Assembly: GCF_000720635.1 (NCBI RefSeq)
Contig: NZ_JOCF01000022.1
Location: 1-64,000 of the forward strand
Reading direction: 5' to 3'
DNA: 64,000 nt
DNA from: Streptomyces sp. NRRL WC-3742
GTDB lineage: Bacteria; Actinomycetota; Actinomycetes; Streptomycetales; Streptomycetaceae
Made by a program: the position numbers and the translations under genes. Positions 25,334 through 35,291 of the stretch are shown piece by piece; position 1 is the stretch's first letter; each line of letters begins with the position of its first letter. The notes beneath the pieces are model-generated. The model did not search any database and was not told where the DNA came from. It saw nothing but the letters and a program-made list of their open reading frames with translations.

Positions 25334-25666
25334 ATGGACCCGACCATCGACCCCGTGAAACTGAAAGCCGCCGCACACCCCGAAACCCTGGGCGCCTACC
25401 TCGCCGCCCTGCCCCAGCCGCCGATGAAGATGGGCCACGGCCCGGTCACCTCCGTCCGCACCGCGGAGTTCCGGGGGCACCGGATCAGCGTCACCACCAC
25501 CTACGAGATCACCGTCGACGGCAAGCACGTCGACGCCGGGATGGACGTGGACAACAGCGGCATGCTGTCCTGCCACGGCCTGCCCGCCTACCAGTTCCTC
25601 TCGGCCGTGGACGCGGTACGGGTGCTGATCAACACCTACCCGGACGCCTTCAAGGCGGGTGGTTGA
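25334..25666 (+). CDS. MelC1-like tyrosinase cofactor/chaperone without signal peptide
   Basis: A 110-residue protein preceding a type-3 copper oxidase gene. The core (FRGHRISV, TTYEITVDGKHV, then HGLPAYQFLSAVDAVRVLI) follows the pattern of MelC1: a Y/F-x-G-R-x-I strand, a YEV-VDG strand and a C-terminal helix. MelC1 delivers copper to apotyrosinase and, with its Tat signal, carries it out of the cell. Here there is no signal peptide, so the pair should act inside the cell, as for the GriE/GriF and NspE/NspF type of o-aminophenol oxidases. The ATG follows CAGGGAGCCGAC. The stop is one base from the oxidase ATG. Confidence 0.75.
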   Translation: MDPTIDPVKLKAAAHPETLGAYLAALPQPPMKMGHGPVTSVRTAEFRGHRISVTTTYEITVDGKHVDAGMDVDNSGMLSCHGLPAYQFLSAVDAVRVLINTYPDAFKAGG

Positions 25667-25667
25667 G

Positions 25668-26681
25668 ATGGCCGCCGTCACCCGCCGCAACATCCTCACC
25701 GACACGACCGCTCGCGACGACTACGTCCGCGGCGTCGGCCTGCTCAAGCAGGAGGACAGCGGCACCACCACCAAGCAGTTCGGCGTCCCCGGCCCTACCG
25801 CGCCGCTGCGCACCTACGACCTGTTCGTGGTCTGGCACGGCCGGACGATGAGGACCCCGGTCCCGCCCGGCGGGGACCCGCAGACCCGCAACGCCGCCCA
25901 CCGCGGCCCGATCTTCCTGCCCTGGCACCGGGTGATGCTCAGCTTCCTGGAGCAGAACCTCCAACGGGTGCTCAACAAACCGGACTTCGCCCTCCCGTAC
26001 TGGGACTGGGCGGCGGACGGCGACGCCGGATCGCCCACCGACGCCACCGTCTTCACCCCCGCCTACCTGGGCGGCGACGGAACCCCGGTGTCGGACGGCC
26101 CCTTCGCCTTCGACCCCAACGACCCCGCCTCCTTCACCGTCCGGATCGAGGCCGCCGGCCCCACCGGCATGAGCTTCCGCCAGACCAGCCGCGGGCTGCA
26201 GCGATCCTTCGCCCAGGCGTTCCCCTTCGGCTGGACGACCCTGCCGACCAGCGCCGACGTCAAGGACGCCCTCGACTACGCGCCCCCGGCCGGGCACCCG
26301 GCCGCCGAACGGTACGACACCCCGGACTACGACGTCTCCTCGGAGGGCTTCCGCGACCGGCTCGAGGGCTGGATCCCCAAGGACCCGTCCCAGCCCGTCC
26401 ACCTCCACAACCAGGTCCACATGTGGGTCGGCGGCGACATGGGCCCCTCCACCTCGCCCAACGACCCGGTCTTCTTCCTCCACCACTGCAACGTCGACCG
26501 GATCTGGCAGAGCTGGCTCCACCGCTACGGCAGCCTCTACGCCCCGGACATGACCGCCCCCGCGGCCACCCTCCAGGGCGAGCGCATCGACGACCCGATC
26601 GTCTCCCCGCTGGGCGCCGCCGCGACCCCGCGCTCGGTGCTGGACGTCTCGGCGCTGTACTCCTACGACGTGCTGCCCTGA
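25668..26681 (+). CDS. Type-3 copper oxidase, tyrosinase / o-aminophenol oxidase family
   Basis: A 337-residue binuclear copper enzyme. CuA histidines lie in VVWHGR, NAAHRGP and LPWHRVM; CuB histidines in PVHLHNQVHMW and FFLHHCNVDRIW. The order and the PYWDWAADGD segment match tyrosinase-family o-aminophenol oxidases better than secreted MelC2. It should hydroxylate or oxidise phenols or aminophenols to quinones. It has no signal peptide. Translation is coupled to the chaperone gene, whose stop overlaps an alternative GTG start at 25659. Lying 0.8 kb from the indigoidine synthetase gene it could form a pigment locus, but a hairpin terminator separates the transcripts. Confidence 0.87.
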   Translation: MAAVTRRNILTDTTARDDYVRGVGLLKQEDSGTTTKQFGVPGPTAPLRTYDLFVVWHGRTMRTPVPPGGDPQTRNAAHRGPIFLPWHRVMLSFLEQNLQRVLNKPDFALPYWDWAADGDAGSPTDATVFTPAYLGGDGTPVSDGPFAFDPNDPASFTVRIEAAGPTGMSFRQTSRGLQRSFAQAFPFGWTTLPTSADVKDALDYAPPAGHPAAERYDTPDYDVSSEGFRDRLEGWIPKDPSQPVHLHNQVHMWVGGDMGPSTSPNDPVFFLHHCNVDRIWQSWLHRYGSLYAPDMTAPAATLQGERIDDPIVSPLGAAATPRSVLDVSALYSYDVLP

Positions 26682-26694
26682 CGTGCTGCCCTGA
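26669..26694 (+). repeat. 13-bp duplication across the oxidase stop codon
   Basis: CGTGCTGCCCTGA occurs twice in direct succession. The first copy ends with the stop codon, so the second is a non-coding copy of the last codons and stop. Confidence 0.9.
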
Positions 26695-26805
26695 GGGGGC
26701 CGGGGAAAAGGGGATGACGGACTGTCCGCACACTGTCTAGGGTGTGCGTCGCTCGTCACGCAGATGTTCGAGTTTGCCGCCCCTTGACCCCTGGATGCCT
26801 CCCAC

Positions 26806-27519
26806 ATGACCGAGTCCACGGCCGGAACCGACAGAACCACCGAAACCGATGCGGAGGCCGGGGCGGAGCGTCCGAGCGGCCTGCAGGCGATCTGGGCGAA
26901 CACCACGCAGCCCGTCGCCCCGCTGCCCTGGTACCGCCGGGTCTCGCGCAAGATGATCATCGCGACCGTGGTCGTCGTCGGCCTCTTCACCGCCCTGACC
27001 GTGGCCGCCGTGACCGGGGCGGGCGCCCCGGAGCAGCACAAGATCGTGCTGGCGGACCGGATCGGCGACCAGGTCCGGATGCCGGACGACGACCTCGTCG
27101 TCGCCGCCAGGACCAAGTTCCAGCGGGGACTGACCGCGCTCAGCCCGTTCCGGGACGCGGAGGTGGCGAGCTACGGCGCCGAAGGCGACCGCGAGAGCAG
27201 CGTGCTGGTGATCGGCGTGACCGGGAGCTTCCCGGACGCTCGGACGGAACTGGACAGGTACTTCGGCCGCCCGACCGCGCCGGGCACGCCCAGCGCGACC
27301 GTACGCGAGCGCCAGGACTTCCCGGTCGGCCCGCTGGGAGGCGCACTCGAATGTGCGCTGCTCGCTGCGGACGCCGGCCTCTGGAGTCCCGTCTGCGCCT
27401 GGGCGGACGGGACCACGGTCGGCATCGTCACCGACGAAACCGGCTCGGTCGAGCTGGCGGGCCTGGCCAAGCGCACCCTGGTCATTCGCGCGGCCGTCGA
27501 GGTCAAGGCCGAGGGCTGA
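26806..27519 (+). CDS. Single-pass membrane-anchored protein, unknown function
   Basis: A 237-residue protein: about 50 polar N-terminal residues, one transmembrane helix (MIIATVVVVGLFTALTVAAV) and a 150-residue extracytoplasmic domain with no recognised motif. The domain contains two cysteines (ECALL, SPVCAWAD) and a C-terminal strand-rich half. The topology, a short cytoplasmic tail with a single anchor and a folded outer domain, is common in streptomycete proteins of unknown role. It is convergent with the next gene, 9 bp between stops. The ATG at 26806 has no clear ribosome-binding site. Confidence 0.7.
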   Translation: MTESTAGTDRTTETDAEAGAERPSGLQAIWANTTQPVAPLPWYRRVSRKMIIATVVVVGLFTALTVAAVTGAGAPEQHKIVLADRIGDQVRMPDDDLVVAARTKFQRGLTALSPFRDAEVASYGAEGDRESSVLVIGVTGSFPDARTELDRYFGRPTAPGTPSATVRERQDFPVGPLGGALECALLAADAGLWSPVCAWADGTTVGIVTDETGSVELAGLAKRTLVIRAAVEVKAEG

Positions 27520-27528
27520 GGCCCGGGC

Positions 27529-27948
27529 TCAGGCGATCCGGGTGGGGGTGCCCCGCAGGGTGTGGCCGGTCGTGGTGAGGACGGTGGCCAGGGTGCCGGG
27601 GTCGAGGGAGCGGGGGGTACGGAGGAAGAGCTCCTCCGTGCCGGGGTGCAGCGACAGCAGGGTGATCTCGTGGTCGGCCAGGGTCGCCGGGGTGTGGGCG
27701 AGCGGCGCCGTGTGCACGCGCCACAGGGTGGTCGGGGGCGGGGCGTGCGGGGACCACCAGGTGTGCAGGAGGGCGACGGCGACCAGGGCGACGGCCGAGG
27801 TGGCGAGGACAGCCGGGCCGTCCGGGCCGTGGGCGACGATCTTCGCCACCAGGTCGGCGGCGGTGACGGAGAGGAAGACCGCGGCGAGCTCGACGGCGTC
27901 GCGGCGCCAGCGGCGGGCGCGGCGGAGAGAGGGCTTCGAGTGCTCCAT
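27529..27948 (-). CDS. Two-helix membrane protein, unknown function
   Basis: A 139-residue protein. After a basic start (SLRRARRWRRD) two hydrophobic segments follow, AVELAAVFLSVTAADLVAKIV and AVLATSAVALVAVALL, then a 75-residue soluble tail. The tail has the regularity of a small alpha/beta domain (ITLLSLHPGTEELFLRTP) but no family is recognised. The ATG at 27948 lies two bases after GGAGG; a GTG nine bases upstream is possible. It stands alone between a convergent neighbour and an upstream gene on the same strand. Confidence 0.65.
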   Translation of the reverse strand: MEHSKPSLRRARRWRRDAVELAAVFLSVTAADLVAKIVAHGPDGPAVLATSAVALVAVALLHTWWSPHAPPPTTLWRVHTAPLAHTPATLADHEITLLSLHPGTEELFLRTPRSLDPGTLATVLTTTGHTLRGTPTRIA

Positions 27949-28025
27949 GCCCTCCACCGTGCCGGACCGGTGTTTCCCGACCGCGTATCCGCCGTGACCT
28001 GATGGTTAAGGTCCCGTCGGACGTG

Positions 28026-29444
28026 TTACGGCCTCAGGTCGCGGGCGGCGGCCTTGACCTCGGCGAGCAGCAGGCGCAGGTCCGCCTCCGTCGTCTCCGC
28101 GTTGAGGAGGCAGGCGCGCAGCATCTCCCGCTCGCCGAGGCGGGCGCCGGTGACGAACACCCTTCCGCGCCGCTGCACGGCGACGGGCAGGGCGCGGTTG
28201 AGGGCGTTCAGGTCGGACTCGTCGAGGTCGGCGGGGCGGTGGCGGAAGGCGACGATCGAGGTCTGAACCTCCGCCAGCAGCTCCAACTCCTCGTCTGCCT
28301 CGACGAGTTCGCCCAGGCGCCGGGCCAGCTCGGTGCAGCGGGCGATGTCCTGGGCCAGCCCGGTGCGGCCCTTGTGGGCGATGGTGGCCCAGACCTTGAG
28401 GGCGCGGAAGGGGCGGGTCTGCTCGGTGCCGTACTCGGAGAACCAGCCGAGTTCGCCGGCCGCCTCGTCGCGCAGGTAGGAGGGGACGAGGCTGAAGGTG
28501 CCGCGCAGCTCCTCGGTGTCGCGCACCAGCGCGCAGCCGCAGTCGACGGGCACGCCCAGCCACTTGTGCGGGTCGAGGGCGAGGGAGTCCGCGCGCTCCA
28601 GGCCCTCGTAGCGGTGGGCGATGGCCGGGTCGAGCCGGCCGAAGGCGCCGTACGCGCCGTCCACGTGCAGCCACAGGCCCTGCTCGGCGCACAGGTCGGC
28701 GATCGGGCCGAAGGCGTCGACGGCGCCGGTGCCGACGGTGCCGGCCGAGGCGACGGCGAGGAAGGGCAGCAGTCCGGCGGCGCGGTCGCGCTCGACGGCC
28801 GCCCGAAGGTCGGCGGCGTCGACGAGGCCGTCCGGCCCGGTGGCGACGGTGCGCAGGTGGCGGCTGCCGAGGCCGAGGAGTTCGGCGGCCTTGCGGACGC
28901 AGGAGTGGGTCTCGCCGGTGACGTAGCCGACCAGCGGCGGCAGGGCCGCCAGGCCCTCCTCGCGCACGTCCACGCCCGCCCTGCGGGCGGCGCGGCCCCG
29001 GGCGGCGGCCAGGCAGACGATGGTCGCCATCGAGGTGCCGGAGGTGAGCAGCCCGCCGCCGGCCGGGTGCGGGAAGCCGACGAGTTCGGCGATCCAGCGG
29101 ACCACGGCCCGCTCGAGGTGGACGTCGGCGTGGTCGCCGCCGGCGGAGCTGGGGTTCATCGCGGCGGCGGCGAGGGTGGCGAGCACCCCGGCGGGGGCGG
29201 GGGCGGAGTTGACCCAGCCGAAGAAGCGCGGGTTGCCGTTGCCCATGGGGTACGGCAGGACGTCGCGCCCGATGGCGGCCAGCAGTTCGTCGAGCGGCCG
29301 CCCCTCGGCGGGCAGCGGGGCGTCCAGGAGGGCGGCGCGGGCGGCGCCGGCCATGGGCTGCCAGACGGGGCGGTCGGGCAGTTCGGCGAGGTAGTCGCTG
29401 ACCAGGTCGGCGGCGGTGTGGGCGGCGGCGCGGAAGTCGGTCAT
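28026..29444 (-). CDS. PLP-dependent aromatic-L-amino-acid decarboxylase family
   Basis: A 472-residue group II decarboxylase. The PLP lysine is in LALDPHKWLGVP, the ring-stacking/Asp motif in LHVDGAYGAFG, and the N-terminal MNPSSAGGDHADVHLE lines the substrate pocket. The family makes tryptamine, tyramine, phenylethylamine or diamines from the matching amino acids. Substrate cannot be fixed by reading. The ATG at 29444 follows AGGAGCACCACCGC. The gene is monocistronic; nearest neighbours are unrelated. A cytoplasmic homotetramer or dimer is usual for the family. Confidence 0.88.
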   Translation of the reverse strand: MTDFRAAAHTAADLVSDYLAELPDRPVWQPMAGAARAALLDAPLPAEGRPLDELLAAIGRDVLPYPMGNGNPRFFGWVNSAPAPAGVLATLAAAAMNPSSAGGDHADVHLERAVVRWIAELVGFPHPAGGGLLTSGTSMATIVCLAAARGRAARRAGVDVREEGLAALPPLVGYVTGETHSCVRKAAELLGLGSRHLRTVATGPDGLVDAADLRAAVERDRAAGLLPFLAVASAGTVGTGAVDAFGPIADLCAEQGLWLHVDGAYGAFGRLDPAIAHRYEGLERADSLALDPHKWLGVPVDCGCALVRDTEELRGTFSLVPSYLRDEAAGELGWFSEYGTEQTRPFRALKVWATIAHKGRTGLAQDIARCTELARRLGELVEADEELELLAEVQTSIVAFRHRPADLDESDLNALNRALPVAVQRRGRVFVTGARLGEREMLRACLLNAETTEADLRLLLAEVKAAARDLRP

Positions 29445-29521
29445 GCGGTGGTGCTCCTGGGCGGACCGTGGGGGAGGCGCGGCATCCTCGGCGCACCCGG
29501 GTCCCGATGATCGTACGAAAA

Positions 29522-29547
29522 GGGCCCGCGCCGTGCGGCGCGGGCCC
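29522..29547 (-). terminator. Hairpin terminator downstream of the Cys/His-rich secreted protein gene
   Basis: The arms GGGCCCGCGCC (29522-29532) and GGCGCGGGCCC (29537-29547) form a perfect stem with a GTGC loop. Confidence 0.8.
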
Positions 29548-29576
29548 GTCAGGTGAGATCGAGCGAGGTCAGGGCG

Positions 29577-30692
29577 TCAGTCGAGGGAGGCGGAGAGGCC
29601 GCTCGCGGAGCGGCAGTAGCCCTGCATCTCCTTGTTGGTGATCTTGGCGCAGAGGCGGCCGGCCGCGCCGGCGTCGGTGTAGTTGACCGTGTAGTAGCTG
29701 ACCAGGCCCTCGGCGCACGCCTTGCGCTGCCAGCCGTCGGCGGCGCTGGCGCACTGCTGGGAGGCCCAGTCCTCGCGGTCCAGGTTGTACTTCATCGTGC
29801 GCGAGCCGACGCCCCGGCTGCAGTCCTGGGCCCCGCCGCTCGCCTTGCCGTTGAGGCACCACTTGAGGGCGTCGGCGTAGACCTCGGGGTGGTTCGGGTA
29901 GTCGTGCGAGGACAGGTAGAAGGTCGGCGCGTAGAAGAAGCACGCGGACTGGAACAGCGAGGGCTGGTCCTTGCACGGGTACAGCGGGTCCTGGGCGAGC
30001 TTGTCGGCGGGCAGGTTGGCCTTGGCCTGCTCGTCCTCCTCGTCCGGGCCGAAGAGCTGCATGAACAGGCCCTCGGAGCAGCGGATCCTGTTCTGGTCGG
30101 TGGTGAACTTGTTGCACAGGTCGCGGGCCTTGGCCACGTCCTGCTTGGCGACGAACATCGTGCCGTGGCCGACGCCGTGGATGCAGGGGCCGCTGTTCTT
30201 GGGGGCGCAGAGCTTGAGGAGGTCCACCTCGGGCTGGGTGGAGGCGTTGAGCATCTCCTCGACCGCGCCGTGCAGGTAGCCGGCCGCGCAGGTCTCGTGC
30301 GGGAAGGAGATGACCTTCTGGAAGTCGGCGTTGAACCGCTTGACCGCCGCGTGGCCGAGCTCGTGCGCGATCGGGTGGCAGAAGCGCACGGTGTACGGCT
30401 TCTCCTTGCTGATCTTGTCGAGATCGGCGAGGGCGACGCCCGGGTCGGTGGCGTCCATCTCGGCCATCAGCTTGTTGCGCAGCGTCGAGCGCGTCCACAC
30501 CGCGGGGTCCCCGGTGGGGGTGGCGGCGGCGGTGGTGGCGGCCGGCTTGGCGCCCGCCGCCGGGCCCGCCGGGGCCGAGGCGGCGTTCGTCGCGGCGGTC
30601 GCCGCGGGCGACCAGTCGGTGACGGCCACCGAGCCGAGGCCCAGGACGCCCAGGAGCAGGGCGGTGACGATCGCGAAGACTCGCGGCTGCAT
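29577..30692 (-). CDS. Secreted Cys/His-rich repeat protein with HELGH motif, unknown family
   Basis: A 371-residue exported protein with signal peptide (VFAIVTALLLGVLGLGSVAV) and a 50-residue Ala/Pro/Thr linker. The mature part has FCHPIAHELGHAAV, containing HExxH, then AGYLHGAVEEM, CIHGVGHGTMF, CSEGLFMQ, CSRGVGSR and CAEGLVSYY. These recur about every 35-45 residues, each as C-x-x-G followed by an amphipathic helix, so the fold is likely a disulfide-braced helical repeat with histidines gathered in the first three units. A metal site is likely; protease activity is not shown because no third ligand is evident. The ATG at 30692 follows GGGGGATTCCCGCC. I recognise no named family. Confidence 0.75.
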   Translation of the reverse strand: MQPRVFAIVTALLLGVLGLGSVAVTDWSPAATAATNAASAPAGPAAGAKPAATTAAATPTGDPAVWTRSTLRNKLMAEMDATDPGVALADLDKISKEKPYTVRFCHPIAHELGHAAVKRFNADFQKVISFPHETCAAGYLHGAVEEMLNASTQPEVDLLKLCAPKNSGPCIHGVGHGTMFVAKQDVAKARDLCNKFTTDQNRIRCSEGLFMQLFGPDEEDEQAKANLPADKLAQDPLYPCKDQPSLFQSACFFYAPTFYLSSHDYPNHPEVYADALKWCLNGKASGGAQDCSRGVGSRTMKYNLDREDWASQQCASAADGWQRKACAEGLVSYYTVNYTDAGAAGRLCAKITNKEMQGYCRSASGLSASLD

Positions 30693-30890
30693 GGCGGGAA
30701 TCCCCCGGCGGATCGAGACGGATGGTTGTGCCGACCCCATCCTGACGGGCGGGGACGCGGGAACCCGCTTTTTCGCCCGCCATTCGGACGGTGTCGGCGA
30801 CGCTACCGCACCCTGCGACGCCCCCCGGGGGCGGGTCGGTTCCCGATGATCACCCGGACGGCGCAGCCTCCCGCTCCGGAGGAGGCCGCG

Positions 30891-30950
30891 ACTACTTCCG
30901 TAGTGCCACTACTTCCGTAGTGCGACTGCGGAGGACTACGGAAGTAGTGG
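30891..30950. repeat. Palindrome array, family CACTAC-N4-GTAGTG (copy 2)
   Basis: Units lie at 30891-30906, 30908-30923 and 30935-30950. The first two have centre TTCC and the third GGAA, so unit 2 and unit 3 pair as a long stem of about 16 bp over a 13-nt loop. The array is 27 bp downstream of the asnB stop and 200 bp upstream of the secreted protein gene. Confidence 0.88.
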
Positions 30951-30976
30951 CACCCCGCCGCCGGAAGGGCCGGCGC

Positions 30977-32836
30977 TCAGAGCTCCAGCGTCACCCGGTA
31001 GTCCGTCAGCCAGGCGTCCAGGTCGAGCGCGAGGTCCGCGGCCAGCCGCACGGTGTGCGGGTCGGTGTCCGGGGCGAGCGCGTCGGCCAGGCGGCGACGG
31101 TCGAGCAGGTCGAGCGCGGGGGACTCCTGCCGGGCGGCGAGCCTGGCCAGCTCGGCGCGCAGCACCACCGGGTAGTTCGGGTCGGCGCTGACCGGGTACG
31201 GGCTCTTGACCCGGTCGGCGATCTCGTCGGGCAGCACGTCGCGCACGGCGGCCCGCAGCAGGCTCTTCTCCCGTCCGTCGAAGGACTTCATCGCCCAGGG
31301 CGTGTTGAACACGTACTGCACCAGCCGGTGGTCGCAGAAGGGCACCCGCACCTCCAGGCCGTTGGCCATGCTCATCCGGTCCTTGCGGTCGAGCAGGATA
31401 CAGACGAAGCGCGTCAGGTTGAGGTACGAGATCTCGCGCATCCGCCGCTCCAGCGGGTCCGCGTGCTCCAGGTGCGGGACTTCGGCGAGCGCCTCGCGGT
31501 AGCGGGCCCTGCGGTAGCCGTCCAGGTCGAGCTTGGCGAGGAGGCCGTCGTCGAGGAGCCGTTCGCGCGGCGCCGAACCGGGGCCGGCGATCCGGCTGAG
31601 GTCCAGCGTCCAGGGGAAGGTGTCGGCGGCGATCGCCTCGGGGTCGTGGAACCAGCGGTAGCCGCCGAACAGCTCGTCCGCGGACTCGCCGGACAGGGCG
31701 ACCGTGGAGCGCTCACGCACGCCCTTGAAGAGCAGCAGCAGCGAGATGTCCATGTCGCCGACCCCGGCGGGAAGGTCCCGGGCGCGCAGCACGGTGGCGC
31801 GATGGGACTGGTCGGACAGCTCGGCGGCGTCCAGCTCCACCACGTGGTGGTCGGCGCCGACGTGCTGGGCGAGCATTCTCGCGTACGGCCCGTCCTGGGT
31901 CTGGCGCACCGCGTCGGCGTGGAAGTGGGCGCCCTGGCCGGCGAAGTCCACGGCGAAGGAGCGCACAGGACCGGCCCCGGCGGCGCCCAGCGTGCGGGCG
32001 GCCAGGGCGGTCACGGCGCTGGAGTCCAGCCCGCCGGAGAGCAGGGAGCACAGCGGCACGTCCGCGTCCAGCTGGCGGTGGACGATGTCCTCCAGCAGCG
32101 CCCGGACGGTGGCGATGGTGTTCTCCAGCGAGTCGGCGTGCTCGCGCGCCTCCAGCGCCCAGTAGCGGCGCACGGAGACGCCCGAGCGGCGCACGCGCAC
32201 GACGTGCCCGGGCCGGACCTCGTGGATGCCCCGGTAGGGGGTGAGGCCGGGCGTACGGGCGTGGGCGAGCAGTTCGCGCAGCCCGTCCAGGTCGACGACC
32301 CGGCGTACCGAGGGGTGCGCCAGGATCGCCTTGACCTCGGAGCCGAACAGCACCCCGTCCGGGGTGGGGTGGTAGTACAGCGGCTTGACGCCCATCCGGT
32401 CGCGGACCAGCAGCAGTTCCTCGCGCCGGGCGTCCCAGATCGCGAAGGCGAACATGCCGTTGAGCCGCTCGGCCAGGCCCTCGCCCCACTCCAGGTAGGC
32501 GTGGAGCACGACCTCGGTGTCGCTGCGGGTGCGGAAGCGGTGCCCGGCCGCCTCCAGTTCCGCGCGCAGCTCGCGGTGGTTGTAGACCTCGCCGCTGTAG
32601 GTGAGCGCGGCCAGCGTCCGGCCGTCGTGCTCGACCGTCATCGGCTGGACGCCGCCCTCGATGTCGATCACCGCGAGGCGGCGGTGGCCGAGGACGGCGT
32701 GCGTCTCGAGGTGGACGCCCCCGGCGTCCGGTCCCCGGCAGGTCTGGGTGGCCGTCATCGCGTCCAGCACGGCCCGGTCGCTCTGTTCCGCGGCGAGGTC
32801 GCGCTCGAAGGCGACCCATCCGGTGATCCCGCACAT
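30977..32836 (-). CDS. asnB: Glutamine-hydrolysing asparagine synthetase
   Basis: A 619-residue two-domain enzyme. The ATG at 32836 is followed at once by Cys2, the glutaminase nucleophile (MCGITGW), and preceded by GGAGGCTTGCTG. The N-terminal Ntn domain has RRLAVIDIEGG and GEVYNHRELR. The C-terminal synthetase domain has the pyrophosphate loop LLSGGLDSSA. It makes asparagine from aspartate, glutamine and ATP in the cytosol. It could also belong to the lysozyme-insensitivity/peptidoglycan amidating AsnB group, which sequence alone does not exclude. It is divergent from the small protein/GlmS pair across a palindrome. Confidence 0.93.
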   Translation of the reverse strand: MCGITGWVAFERDLAAEQSDRAVLDAMTATQTCRGPDAGGVHLETHAVLGHRRLAVIDIEGGVQPMTVEHDGRTLAALTYSGEVYNHRELRAELEAAGHRFRTRSDTEVVLHAYLEWGEGLAERLNGMFAFAIWDARREELLLVRDRMGVKPLYYHPTPDGVLFGSEVKAILAHPSVRRVVDLDGLRELLAHARTPGLTPYRGIHEVRPGHVVRVRRSGVSVRRYWALEAREHADSLENTIATVRALLEDIVHRQLDADVPLCSLLSGGLDSSAVTALAARTLGAAGAGPVRSFAVDFAGQGAHFHADAVRQTQDGPYARMLAQHVGADHHVVELDAAELSDQSHRATVLRARDLPAGVGDMDISLLLLFKGVRERSTVALSGESADELFGGYRWFHDPEAIAADTFPWTLDLSRIAGPGSAPRERLLDDGLLAKLDLDGYRRARYREALAEVPHLEHADPLERRMREISYLNLTRFVCILLDRKDRMSMANGLEVRVPFCDHRLVQYVFNTPWAMKSFDGREKSLLRAAVRDVLPDEIADRVKSPYPVSADPNYPVVLRAELARLAARQESPALDLLDRRRLADALAPDTDPHTVRLAADLALDLDAWLTDYRVTLEL

Positions 32837-32989
32837 CAGCAAGCCTCCGGTCTTCCGCTTCGTGTTCAGAGCATCACGCTACGTTTCGAACGGGCGCCGC
32901 TTCAAGGGTCCGGGCGAAGGCGATGACCGGGCGGTAGGGGAGTGGCGCAAGGGGTGGGTACGTGCGGAGCGAGGGGAAACGCGTGAACA

Positions 32990-33007
32990 CTGCCCGATAT
33001 CGGGCAG
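32990..33007. promoter_or_regulatory. 18-bp perfect palindrome between asnB and the GlmS-side genes
   Basis: CTGCCCGATATCGGGCAG is a perfect palindrome, 154 bp upstream of asnB and 44 bp before the GTG of the divergent small gene. It is well placed as a shared operator. Confidence 0.6.
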
Positions 33008-33050
33008 GATCATTGGCTTTCCGGGCGATCGCGGCCTAGAGTCCACACTC

Positions 33051-33326
33051 GTGTCCAGCTCGCCCCACCCTCACGAAGACCTCCTCGCCCACCTCACCCG
33101 GACCAGCCCCCTCGGGCCCCGGGAGGCGGCGCGGGTCGTGGCGGAGGTGCTGGCGTACTTCTCCGAGACCACCGAGGAGTACGTGCGCCGCCGCCACGGC
33201 GAGCTGCAGGCACGCGGCCTGACGAACGAGCGGATCTTCGCCCGGCTCGCCGAGGAACTGCCCGCCCGCCGCGTCGCGGCGCCGCAGCTCTCGGCGCGCC
33301 AGCTGCGCCGCATCGTCTACGGCTGA
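33051..33326 (+). CDS. Small conserved-looking protein upstream of glmS
   Basis: A 91-residue, highly charged helical protein without signal or membrane segment. The middle reads as two amphipathic helices (EAARVVAEVLAYFSETTEEY and NERIFARLAEEL), ending with a basic tail (SARQLRRIVYG). I do not recognise a named family. The GTG at 33051 is chosen because the frame upstream overlaps the palindromic promoter region; there is no good ribosome-binding site, so leaderless translation is possible. It lies 100 bp upstream of glmS on the same strand and may share its transcript. Confidence 0.65.
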   Translation: MSSSPHPHEDLLAHLTRTSPLGPREAARVVAEVLAYFSETTEEYVRRRHGELQARGLTNERIFARLAEELPARRVAAPQLSARQLRRIVYG

Positions 33327-33348
33327 GCACCGAACCGAAGTCTTTCCC

Positions 33349-33414
33349 ACGCCGAACGCCCAACGCGCAACGCCGAACGCCGAACGCCGAACAAACGTCG
33401 AAGAAACGTCGAAG
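33349..33414. repeat. 7-bp and 11-bp tandem repeats upstream of glmS
   Basis: Six units of ACGCCGA or close variants (33349-33390) are followed by two copies of AAACGTCGAAG ending at 33414. The glmS ribosome-binding site AGAGGA directly follows. Confidence 0.8.
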
Positions 33415-33426
33415 AGGAGCCCGCGC

Positions 33427-35253
<1,827 letters not shown>

Positions 35254-35291
35254 CCCCGTCCTGAGACCCCGTCCCTGAGACCCCCGTCCGG

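Noticed and set aside
30791..32926. 711-codon plus-strand frame opposite asnB
   Set aside because: It is Val/Gly/Glu-rich without motifs, an antisense shadow of asnB.
33349..33426. glmS ribozyme or riboswitch in the glmS leader
   Set aside because: The leader is short and made of 7-bp and 11-bp repeats; no ribozyme core is visible, and such ribozymes are typical of Firmicutes.
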